A stretch of DNA of 64,000 bases from Centropus unirufus (Eukaryota > Chordata > Aves > Cuculiformes > Centropidae). Location of the stretch: assembly GCA_013397695.1 (NCBI GenBank), contig VYZI01000083.1:806001-870000 (forward strand). The letters are read 5' to 3'. Below the pieces are notes generated by a model. The model ran no database searches. It was not told the origin of the DNA and was given only the letters and a program-made list of their open reading frames with translations. Below are positions 12,356-23,560 of the stretch, in pieces. The first letter of the stretch is position 1. Every line of letters starts with the position of its first letter. Made by a program: the position numbers and the translations under genes.

Positions 12356-14792
12356 CGCGGCAAAGAGTTTGTCAAGCTATTTTATAAATGGCAGTTTGGT
12401 AGCTGATGTAAGATTCTGACTTAATATGTCAGAGAAAACGAATGAATCTGGAAATCTCTGTTTAGTAGTTTAGAAAATGGGATCTGAGATTGCTTTAAAC
12501 AAGGTCATAAAGACCTCTCAACCTTTCCTTTTATTTATTTTTTTGCAAATGCATTGACTGGCCTGCTGGCACCCCACAGACAAATACCTACCCGCTGCAC
12601 GTAATGAAACAGTGTCACTGCCTCATCTGGACAAACTCCCAGTGCAATTGAAACCCAAGTAAAACATCGCTGAGGCTGTGAAGAAGTGTCAAAACAAGAA
12701 ATAGAAATGCACAGACCTGAGATGTTTTCCATTTGCAGACCTTCATATAGGTGTCTTTCTTCTTACTTTTAGCCGTACATTGGAAAGCATAATTTGATGA
12801 TAGACGTGAAGCTGTGTATTAGTTTTTATTTTGACAAATTCATTAAACATCACATAGCTTGAAAAATGAACCAGGAGTCACTAAGGCAGCCTGGGAAGAT
12901 TGTACTTCATAAACTGAATTGCTCACATGGGCAACATTTTGGTGGAAGTTATAGATTTTCTAGCATATCCCTGATAGATAGCACTAATATAACTTCAATA
13001 AAAGCCCTGGATATGTCAATATAACATTTTTTTTAAGCATCGAAAGATGTAGGATACTTCAGCTAATAAATTGGAAGACTCCCTATTCCTCACGGTACGC
13101 TAACTTGCACATCAGATTATAACAAGTATTGAAACCACCTAAGGTACAGCAGGAGGCTGTGGGTTTCCTGCTTATAAAAGTTGCACTAAATTAAGTTATC
13201 AATGTACTATATGCAATAATTGGAATTCAAGTTCTAGAACCAGCATTTCTGCAAAAATGTTAGCATTCTTCTATTTTTGCCTGTTAGATAACATGCAATT
13301 TTTCAAAATTGACAGGTGAATGAAGAAGCAAAATGGTATTTGCTGCATTCAATTGATGTTCTTTCCCTTTGTTCCCAAACCTTTCTCTCCCCTCCCTAAG
13401 ATTTACTGGCTTGTTAAAATTGCTACCACTTCCCAATTGATTTGGTACAAGGAATGCAAGCCGGTATCTTGTTCTGAAAGGGAAATAGAGGACTTAGAAG
13501 GGTCCCCGAGCATGAGGACAGGATAGTCCACATACACATATATGTATACGTGGGGAAGGTGTGCGCACACAAATATAAGCATAGAGTGCTGAATGCTGTC
13601 AGAGTTTAAACTCTGCTTCTATTTCTGCATCTTACAAACAATGATCTGCCACAATCAGGTACACACACACAGAATGGGGCTGGAAATAACTGCCTGCTTG
13701 ATTTTACATGTTCAGTTAGTGGTAACTGTGAATGGAAAGAAGAGAGGGAAATTCAAAGGTTTGAGTAATTATAGTTTTTAAAAACTGGCAGAAGATACCA
13801 TGTAAGAAGTTTATAGAGTTTGAAATAGGATGCTGGCAGGAATTTGAGATAATACTTGGACTTGGCTAAGAAAATTCTTAAATTGTTGGTACCTGAATAT
13901 ATTGGGGACAGGATGAGATCAGCAATGTGTTCTGTATTTGGATGGCCACAGCGAGATTGCTAAGTCATACCAGCCATTCAATACTTTCACAAGCTTCAAA
14001 AGATACTTTCTAGCCAGGATTACAAACAGATCATGCAGACTTTGTGATTATACAGTACTTTCAAAATAATTACTGCATTATAAACCAAAAACTATGTTCA
14101 AATCTGTCTAAATGTTACATTAATGGAACTTTACTGTTGCAGAGATAAGTGTTCAGAAGTCAGTGCAACCAAACATGCCATGAGCAGTGCCCATAATTGT
14201 ATGATTTCGAGTTACCAAAAACCAAACCCCAAACACTGCAATGAATCTGACTGAGAGAAAACAATATTCGCTGATAGCTTTCATATTCTTGAGTCGAGAT
14301 TCCTACAGTTCAGTATTGGCACCGACACAACATCGGGGAATTTCTTTCACGGACACCTTTTTTTGGCAGTTCTACCTGGTATTTGCCCTACCTTCAGCAC
14401 AGTAATGTGACAATAAGTTATGGAAGATTTCTCTTTTGAGTTACAAACAGAAGAAAATATGTGACATCTCAGCTGATGAGATCACCAGATTTTCAGTGAT
14501 CTGCAGAGAGCTGTCCTGTCTTCAGAACTCCATGTTCTTAACCAATATGTGAGCTACTAGTGACCACACCACATATTCTTCAAGAACTATTACTCACTTC
14601 TGAAAAGCAGGGAACTCAGAAGATGAAAGCAGCAGGTGATAATAACCTGACACTGGTTTCCAAATAAATACCTTGTGGTTAGAATGGAACTCCCACACTA
14701 TGGATGAAAATCAGTTTAGACTGTATTACTGAAGTACCTATGGAAATGTTCTCTGTAAGAAGATTAGACTAGAGGATGTGTCATCCTGCATG

Positions 14793-14833
14793 GAAATATG
14801 AACTTTCATATGCTCATATGAAATATGAACTTT
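14793..14833. repeat. Short tandem duplication enclosing a perfect inverted repeat
   Basis: GAAATATGAACTTT occurs at 14793-14806 and again at 14820-14833. Between and overlapping them, TTTCATATG and CATATGAAA (14804-14812 and 14815-14823) form a perfect 9-bp inverted repeat with a CT spacer. This is a local duplication or replication-slippage product of no known family. Confidence 0.9.
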
Positions 14834-16589
14834 ATGTACAAAGAAAGTGTTACAGAGATCTCACCCAAAGTTAGAAAATCAAAACTATTTTAGTCCGAAA
14901 ATTTTTATCTGTAAAGCACATTTTACACATTTTACTTCTTGTTTGTTTCCGAGAAAAGACATAATTTTGAAGCTACAAGCAGTTGGGAAGGTGAAGTATT
15001 TGTCAAAATCAGGGGTCTGCAGTCAGGAATGGTTCATGGGAGATTCTGGTAGCAAAGTTGCCCAGGACACAGCGCAGTTCCCCTTGGTTTGCCCTCCTGT
15101 TAGGAGAGGAAAACCAGGTCCCTCTTTTCTTACATCAGTCCTGCTCCTGATAGCAAAGCCACTTACCAATGGTCCACCCACATTACTTGCACGTCATAAT
15201 GCATTGAGATACTAAATCGAATAACAGTCAACATTAATAAAATTTGAAATGCTTAGAGATTTTACTGGGCAGAGAAAAGCTCTTCAAGTTCATGAATCTC
15301 CTTACGTTACTGTTGCAGAGCATTCCCCAGCGGTTAAGAGGAAAGGATTGTGGAAGCTGAACAGACGGCATGGGTGACCCGAACCTTGTTCAGAGCAGAT
15401 GAGGAAATATGACGTATCTGAAAGATTTTTAATGCTGGCAGAGGGGAAATATCAATGAAATTGGGAAATTTGAAGGCTGGACTAAGGGTAGGTCTGTGAG
15501 ACCATAAAAGCAGCAAGAGTAGAGCTTAACAACTTAGAATGAGATACATGTTTTATGGTAAACATGTCTGTATATGTGTGTGTTTATAATACAGGTCTGC
15601 GTCAAATATTACCAGTGATTACAGCAAAAGTACCTATTTGTGTATATCAGTGCACAGACACAGGCAAAGGCTGCATCTGACAGAAGAGGAACAAGATTTC
15701 TGGGGTACCTGTTACCTGGCTAAAACTCAGCCTCTTGCAATATGAAGGAAGTTTGCACCAATTTCAAGTTTAATTTCAAATTGATTCACAATAGTGCAAT
15801 TCAGGCTTTAAGAGCAGTACTCAGAAATTAAGTTTATTGGACTGGCTGGAAAAGCCACATTATGTTTGAATGTATTTCCCAGCTATAAAACTTATACAAA
15901 TTATTTTGGACACAGCAACTGTTAAAATTTTATGCAGGCATAGAAAAGGATAATGCTGCTGAATGTTTAATGCTATTCATTTCCCAGCACTGCCTGGGAG
16001 TAAACAGGAATGACACGTTCCTTTCTGATGATGGGCTGTGAGCAAGGACAGCCGGCTTCTTCCCGCTGATTTCTCTGTTCTTTCTGCTTCAAACCTTCAC
16101 ATCTGTCTTAGTCGTGCTGCCCAGCCATATCTGGTGTGCTTGTGTGTGAATGGACTTGCGCAAAACAAGAATAAAGTGGGGTTTAATTTGATATATCTTC
16201 ACCAGAAGTGGAAGCGATCCCTTTCATATTGGCAGATAATGATCTCTGAACGCACTCATTGCCTTAAAGCCCTTCCTTCTTGATGCTAGCTATGCTGTGA
16301 TTTCTTATCATATCTCCAATGAAAATATCTAAGAACAATACATAAAGAAAGGTAGATTTCAATTTCCTTCTATACAGAAATGTATGTTTGGGGCTGTGAG
16401 AATCAGCCTTGTGAATATCATCCTTGGGTTGCTTTAACAGCATGTATTTACTTAGACAGTGATGTAACAGCTATTTGATTTTTAAATCCAGTGCAAAATA
16501 TATATAGATCTTAATCATATTATAATCTATTTAAGATTTATGGGAAAGCAGGGCTGAATGTATGAACGGGGCCTTACTGATTGGTTTTA

Positions 16590-17130
16590 AAGCTCACTCA
16601 GGCATTCTTCAAAATGATGGTCAATGTGTTGATACTGACTAAATGAAGCTGAAAATCAGATTTTCTCAATATATCACATCAGCATACACATCTGCTGATC
16701 AGTGCTAATTAGTCCTATATTTTCTAATTTGTAATCTGTGTGTGTTTTATGGGGATGCAAGTAGCACCACATTAGCATATATAATCTCTGTTTGGAAAGC
16801 TTGTGCTGAGCAAGTGACCAATAAATTGCTGTTAATGTAAACATTAATCAAAATGAACGCTGGTATGGGAAAGGTCTCCAGTTTAGAGGGAAATCACCTT
16901 TCTGCCATGTATCTTACTGTTGAACTGTAATTAAGACCATGATCTTTTCTGAATACTCAACGACAAATAAATATATTTGGTTTAGCGACTGTTATGCCAC
17001 CTTGCAGAGCTAATCACTTCTCCATTAGTGTGAATGCCTGCCAATCAGTCAACAATGGTGAATTAAATTTCCAGCCTTTGAAAGAAGGACAAAAAGAAGA
17101 GAAGGGGGAAAATGAGTATGAAATTATTTA
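16590..17130. promoter_or_regulatory. Candidate developmental enhancer or conserved non-coding element
   Basis: This AT-rich, repeat-free block carries CTAATTAG at 16705-16712 (a palindromic homeodomain site). It also carries TTAATGTAAACATTAA at 16832-16847, an inverted repeat with a forkhead-type TGTAAACA core. Several further TAAT cores occur around CATTAGCATATATAATC, GTAATTAAGACC and CTCCATTAGTG. The density and style resemble deeply conserved vertebrate enhancers. No conservation data were available, so function is inferred. Confidence 0.3.
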
Positions 17131-17423
17131 ATCCGAGAAAGAAGAGGTCAGCATATAGTGCCCTATGTGATCAATACTTCATAGAAAGGTAATGACCGAT
17201 AGTTGGCCTAAACAAGCTGTTGCATGACCATAAATGTGCCATGATGTCAACAAATGAAGGACCGCACTTAGAGTATATAAATGGTAATAAATATATAAAA
17301 CACAATCTCTTGTCATGAACAGAAAAGCATTTAAATTATAGTGCTGCTGTGCACTTTAATAACATTCTTTGTTATTCATCCTTTAAAATTTCCCTTGTTC
17401 TTTTATGACTTGTCTTTCCTCAG

Positions 17424-17632
17424 AAAAAAAACCCCCCAGCCACCGAAAGAACGGAAGCTAAACCAGACTTGTTAGGAATTTCCCAAGGCACGGATGCAAA
17501 GTGGACTGAACATTTCTATGGAAGGAACATTTATCTTTCAGCTTGGCCAAGAAAGAATTTGTGAGCAGCTCATGGAGAGGCCAGTTGGAACACTGCAATA
17601 TCCCAGATTCAATGCAAATACAAATAAAATAG
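17424..17632 (+). other. Candidate exon bounded by good splice sites
   Basis: A long pyrimidine tract ending TGTCTTTCCTCAG precedes position 17424, and AATAG followed by GTAATC at 17632 makes a usable donor. The first frame is open for 46 codons from the acceptor (about 17424-17561), with a hydrophilic start (NPPATERTEAKPDLLGISQG), then meets TGA. A second frame, from the ATG at 17494, is open through the donor to 17703. Neither peptide is recognised and the frame switch argues against simple coding. It could be a non-coding RNA exon, a pseudogene exon or chance. Confidence 0.2.
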
Positions 17633-18800
17633 GTAATCTAAAACAAGAAAAAAGCAGTAAATCAAATTTTAAACGTCAACCAAAAAGGTACCATGTTTCA
17701 TAGCAATGTGGCTTCAAAGAATGAGAGAAGGTAAAAAAGGGTGGAAATAGCACATGAATTTATGTCAACTTTAAGCTGAAAGCAAAGGAGCAGAGCTGAG
17801 GTCTTAGATGTAGATTATTTGTCAGAGCCTGAAGTCTCAGTCTACTCAGCCTCAATTGTCAACTGGACAAAATGGGAGGAGTCTGGGGTTTGGTTATATT
17901 CATTTGCCTTTCTTGTTTGCTTTCTAAATATGGAAATATGGGGAGTGTGGTTAGTGAGAATAATTTTGTGGTGTTGCACTTATTTTCTTTATTTAAAATC
18001 ACCATTGTTTGAGTAAATCCTCCACTAGAGAAATAAAATCACGCAAAGGTTTGTGGTAGTTTTTCTCAATGCTAAGGGGTAAGAGAAATTCTGCAAGAGG
18101 GAGATGAAGGATGGCTGGATGGCTGCCTTTAGTAAGAAAGGAGGTGCATAATTTCTTTTCTGAGTTTCTAAGCAGGTTTGTCTGCTAACCAAAAGAGACA
18201 TTTTGCTTCTTATACTATCTCTTACTAATACCTTTCAACATTTTTTTGTGAAGTTTATTTTGACTGATATTGGTTTAACTGCAGTAATAACCACCGAAAT
18301 AAAACTGGAATACAATGATCTTTTAAAGTAAAGAGGAAACACTATTTGTCTCTGCAGTAAACCCAGTAAAAACCCAGGAGGTTTGGTGCTGTTTTTAGCA
18401 CAACTGCAAAGATTTCATGGGAAGGTAACTATAATTGCCATCATGCACAGCTTTGACCTTATTACATACACCAAAGGTCCACATCTGAAGGGTTTTATCT
18501 TTAAACCTCTTGCTGAATAAAACCACTTTTTTTCTCTATAGTCCAGACTCCATTATATGCCAAATAGTGTTTGTGGCTGTGAAAGAGCACCAGATATTCT
18601 ATGTTCCGTCTGTTACAGCATGTGCATAATAATCTACAGTTCGTGAGATCTTCTTAAAGAGGCATTAGAAGGGAGAAAGCAGAGGAAACCTTAAGACATT
18701 TGTGGTATCTTTATTTCCTTTATATAGTGCTTGCACCATGAATAAAGTTTTTGAGGTGATTGGAGCAGTTTGTGGAGATTTCTACACAATATACACAATA

Positions 18801-19045
18801 TCGTGGAATGGTTTGAGTTGGAAGGGACCTTTAAGCCCATCCAGTACCACCCCCTGCCATAGGCAGGGACACATCACATTGGTCAGGGTGCTCAAAGGTC
18901 CATCCCACAGCTTCTTTGGGCATCCTGTGCCAGTGCCTCCCCACCCTCACAGGAAAACATTTATTCCTAAAATCTCATCTCATCTCATCTCAATCTCCCC
19001 ACTTTCAGATGAAAACTGCTCCCCCTCCTCCTGTCTCTGTAGTCC
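18801..19045 (-). mobile_element. CR1 LINE, 3' end fragment with internal deletion
   Basis: Read on the plus strand this is the reverse complement of a CR1 tail. It begins TGGAATGGTTTGAGTTGGAA, followed by GGGACCTTTAAGCCCATCCAG, the CCCCTGCCATAGGCAGGGACA block, GTGCCTCCCCACCCTCACAG and a TTATTCCTAA block. Compared with the usual CR1 order, about 40 bases encoding the CCTCCAGGGATGGGG block are missing near 18904-18908. The element stops near 19045, so it is 5' truncated. A small TCTCA-unit expansion sits inside it. Confidence 0.93.
18971..18992. repeat. (ATCTC)n expansion inside CR1
   Basis: About four ATCTC units replace the stretch where CR1 copies normally show a short ATCTAATCTAAATCTCCCC-like sequence. 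This is a microsatellite seeded by the retrotransposon body. Confidence 0.85.
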
Positions 19046-19520
19046 CTGATGAAGGTCTGATGAGGTAAAGAAAAGCCTGAGCAGCTTTAATGGGGTCGTG
19101 AATTTCCACAGAAATTAAATAATAAAAGAAATAATAAAAGAAAAAAAATTGCTAACTGCAAAGATCATGCTTTAAGGAGGAGGAAAGGATGAAATGAAAA
19201 TTGCCCCCGTGTTCCCTGCTAACAAATTGCTCTCTAGCAAATCTTAAGTAAACTAGCCTATGGTATCTCCTGTGGACATCAAATACGGGTGCACTGCACG
19301 TGTTCATGAACTGTGAGCAGGTATGAAATTGTGTGATAAGTAAAGAGGAATCAAACTCCTCCATGCAGGCAGGCCTAAAAACCTGGAGTCATTGCAACTT
19401 TCCCAGAGAACTGTGGGCCTGAGCCGGGTAACCAAGGCAAGGCAAGGACAAGGGAGAGTTTGCTTATACAAGGTTTAAGAGTGCTGTTTCTGCATTTACA
19501 GCCAAAATCGTAAGCTTAGT

Positions 19521-19540
19521 AAAAAAAAAAAAAATTTTTT
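19521..19540. repeat. A14T6 homopolymer junction
   Basis: Fourteen A's are followed directly by six T's. It is a simple sequence tract with no associated retroposon body recognised. Confidence 0.9.
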
Positions 19541-21589
19541 CAGCAGAAGTCAGAAAACATGACTTTGATCCTGCTCCTCTCACAGGAAAACGACTGTAAG
19601 AATCAGAACAATAACGAGAGCTATGGCAAAGCGCTCTGTCCTGATAGGGGAAGTCCACGCTTCCAGTGCCCGAGTTTGACCTCTGAAAAGGCACCGAGCC
19701 TCGAAAAACCAAGCTTTTCTGTTTCCTCTCTGCCTGTTGTTCTTCAGTTTTCAATGGGGCCAGTATGACCTTTGTTCTGAGAATAAACACATTCAAACTG
19801 AGTCAGTGGAAAACATTTTGTATATGAGGCAGAGGAATCTTTTCTCTTGGCCTGCCACAGCGAGGAGGAGATGGGCCTAGGTGAAACATGAAGAAAACTT
19901 CCCAAAACAGCAATCTGTTTGGGACTTCTTTGGGATTTCTTTTTTTTTAAGAAATCTTTTTCCTAGTACCTTTTCCCTCTAAACCTCCCCCTCCACCAAT
20001 GAATGAAACATATTTCCTTTGATTTTTTTTTTCATTCTTTCCATATGTTCTGTGACCATCATTGTTCAGAAATGGCAGGACATTATTGTTATTAGTTATT
20101 GTCGCAAAAAAAAAGAAGACAGTTTTGCTCATTGCACTGTGAATCCAATACTTGACCTACATAGCTTCCTTCATGAATATGAAAAGCTCCAACTGTCCTT
20201 ACACACAAAATGCTCTGGTTTTCTTGGGATGCCTTTTGAATCTCCCAGAATGCAAGTCTTCAATAGTACTTGTGTTCTCACCCTTGAAGACAGGTACCTA
20301 ATTATCTTCTGAAGCAATGAGATTGAAGTGTCTGGATATTTCTGCAAATCTAGGTATTGGACAAAGATGAAAGATCACATAATGTAATTTGAGATTTATC
20401 ATTTTTTTTCCCCTTATTATTTAATTTTTCACTTGTTTTTCCTTATTCTTTTCTTCTTCCATTCTCTTCACTATTTTTACAATTCCTCTTCTAGGAAACA
20501 ATTTAGTCATCTCATTCCTTGAGGTTAGTGGCTACAGATCAGCTTAAGGACTACTCGGTGATCTTAGAGGCCATTTCCACAACGTAGAGAGCAGGGTGAC
20601 AGGTTGTTGCTGTGTCGATGTTAGGAGACAGCAGAGGATGGGGACAGAACCAGCTGCTGCGGACCTTCTCCCTGTGCCACGGGTGTGTAGGAGGATTTAT
20701 TCTGCACTATCTTCAGGCAGGTTCTTTAGGGTTTGGAAGGGGTCTGCTCGGTTAAATGGAATGGAATCCATGCGCTTGGAGATTACATGTGATGTGAAAC
20801 AAAGCACAGCAACAGAAAACCAACAGAGCTTTAAAGTGCCCTCCTGCTTCAGTTTGATCACCGATGTAAATGCATCCTATTCAATTTAAAATTCCCTGGA
20901 TTTCATAAAGATGGTATGTAATTTTCCCAATCAATTTTGGGGCAGGAACCTAAATGGAAACCAACTTTTCAATAGGAAGGGATATTGCCCTGATCAGGGA
21001 AAACAAGCAATTTGTGTTGTAACAAGAAGTTTATGTTCCTTGTTCCAGGCTGTCTAGATGAGCAGGAAGAATAGGAATGGATCAGAAAAGGCTAAAGAAG
21101 TGTACAAAAATACCTTTTTTAAATATTTTAATGAAAAAAATTATTTTAAACATTTTAGAGCAATAACTAGTGACATTTTATCCTTTAAGAATGAGAAAAA
21201 TAGTCTGAAACTATTTATGAAATTTAAATATAGTGAGATTTTTTTCTCCCCTCTGAATGCGAAGCACGCTCAGGTGAAGCTGAAACTGAATTCCCAGCTA
21301 GAACTGTGCTGCAGCTTGTGAAGCTACCTAAATCAAAGTGACAGTTCAGCCAGGAACTGAGAGAGATGTCACAACAAATTCCTTTAAAAGATAAAATAAT
21401 TTCACATGCTCTCCAGGCCATTACCATTTTGTAATTGTAAAGAGAGATGAAGATCGTACAGGGATATTTCAGGTGTTCTTTTCTCTTATCCATATCCACA
21501 TTTTTAGTGATCGCAACCCCTTTGGTCTATTGCTATGTTTATTAAAATGATGCTTCATGGAGAACATCTGCCAGGCCTGTAATCTTAAG

Positions 21590-21800
21590 GAAATCTTTCT
21601 TTACATTGTGTCATTTGCATTTTTTCATTATTTTTTTACGATGAGCAACCTGTGTATTTCATTCCATGAAAAGATGTTTTCTCTTTAAAGAAATTAGACC
21701 TACTTTTTGGATCATTAAGTAGTGCATAATCTTCAAATGGGACATTAAAAACCATAATCAGTGACATCACCATGACAACCAATTAAGAAATGTCTGGAGA
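21590..21800. promoter_or_regulatory. Candidate conserved non-coding element
   Basis: The block is AT-rich and non-repetitive. It contains a GTCATTTGCATTTTTTCATT segment (octamer-like ATTTGCAT), CATTAAGTAG, and CACCATGACAAC at about 21769-21779, which resembles half of an RFX X-box. It ends with CCAATTAAG. Enhancer identity is inferred only from motif style. Confidence 0.22.
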
Positions 21801-23319
21801 AGCTTCTGAAAATGTAATTTTTTAATATAATACATTTAAATGAGTTCTTCAGAACAAAGCACTCTAAGTAGATTTATTGTGCACTGAATATCTAGAAATA
21901 ATTGGGCTACACTGCTAACACTAAAGATCTTCCCAGTGTGACTTCAATAGTTTTGGCGGGGGTGCTTCAAAATTCTGCCTGTGACTTGGAGAGACTTGGC
22001 CGGCGGGAAGCAACAAAAGGAAAGCTTGGTTTTCTTGCACGATCAAACAAACCTTCACTTCATTAGATGACTTATAACAGTTGGGGTATTGATTCGGCCA
22101 CCACCTTTCACAAGGGCTCCACATTGGCTCAGCTGGCAGCTCTGGCAGAGGAAGATGCTGTGTCTGAGCTCTGGGGGCAGATCTGATCTGTAGCTACCTA
22201 CAACACCAGGTGAGGGCCTCTAGGAATGAGACACTGCTGAAATCCCTGATGCTTTAGCCCCTGGTTATCACAGGGTGCTTTACCCAGTGCCCGGATTGCT
22301 TTTATGAGTGAAACTGGGAGCAGCAGAAACATTCTTACGACGTACAACAGTACAATACAAATAATACATGCCATCAAATGCCTACCTGCAATATATTGTG
22401 TTACGAGGTTATATAAATTATATGCTCTGTAGCTAAGGAAAAAGGACTCAAAAGAGTAAAATCCAATAAAAACAATATATTTAAATGCATCAACAGAAGC
22501 TTAAAATTAAAAAAAAAAACAACCAAACCCCCGAACAACCCTACTTTTAGAGATAATCTCTTTGAAGAGATTAGTTACACTTCACAAGAGTTAACTACTC
22601 AGCACACTGGCTGCAAAACTCCTGGCTGATCCTCTAAATACCTAAAATACTATTGGAATTTCTTCTTCACTTCTTCAATTTTCCAATCTGTCCATTCTGG
22701 TTATGGCTTGTTCTTGTATTTTGTGGTTACATCTCCTGGTCCTGCCAGCTGTTTTTATTATGCCCTTTTCTAGATCAGATCTCGTATCAGCGAAGTCTGC
22801 TGCAAGCAGAAGGCACGTTTAAAAGAAAGCAGTTTCCACACCCGGGGCTGTGGTCCCATGGCTGTGGGGTTCAGAGTGGGGACTGAACTTCTACATAGCA
22901 CACAGCTTTCCCTTGGAGCTATAAATCCTCTTCCCTCTGCATGGAGTTCATTGTAGGGGCAGTATCTCAACTACTGCAACCTGGCACTGCTCTGCCTGAA
23001 TCATCTGTCTGGGTCTGAGATATTTTATATCAGCTGCAAATCTGCCTCCTAAACCATGCTGGTGCCTCCTAAAATATTGTGAATCGAGGCATTTCTTAGT
23101 CAGGAATTTTGTCTAAGACCAATAAAACAGTCGACTGGCTTTGGGATGCTCACCCTCAAAGCACTTTAAAGTAGTTGCAGGAACAGGTTTTAAAGAAAAA
23201 GATCCTGGGAGTGTTGAATTGGTATCAAACCAGAGGCATTCCCAAACCACCAATCCCTTTTGAAAGCCCAGGCCATTATGCTTACAAAACACTGACTCTC
23301 TATTAAACTCCTTGTTATT

Positions 23320-23560
23320 CTTTTACTAATGAGACACTTTACCAGCCTGTCATCACCTGCTGTGATTAATTCTCTACTTATAAAATTTGAGCTCTCTCTG
23401 CTGCTGCTGTTAATGTGCTTTGTACCAAATGAAAATGAAGTTGATGTTTACAAATCCTGTCTGGAGGTTGCTTTAAAAAAGCTCTTCTTTGGTTTACATT
23501 AATGAGGCCAAGTGTAGTGAATTTTGTTCAAAATCATTCTGGATAATTAAGCACTGTACC
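23320..23560. promoter_or_regulatory. Candidate conserved non-coding element
   Basis: This repeat-free block has GATTAATTC, TTAATGTGC, a forkhead-like GTTTACAAA and, on the minus strand, ATTAATGTAAACC from GGTTTACATTAAT at 23491-23503. The last motif recurs at 16833 and 32575. Function is inferred from motif content. Confidence 0.25.

Larger units (their letters stand above)
10141..18800. other. Unique AT-rich non-coding DNA with conserved-element-like blocks
   Basis: No repeat family was recognised. Noted inside are a TATA-like site near 12346, a duplicated and palindromic segment at 14793-14833, an AT-rich homeobox-site-rich block at about 16590-17130 and an exon-like segment at 17424-17632. 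Other open frames, such as plus 11436-11852 and plus 14847-15215, lack recognisable domains. Confidence 0.6.
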
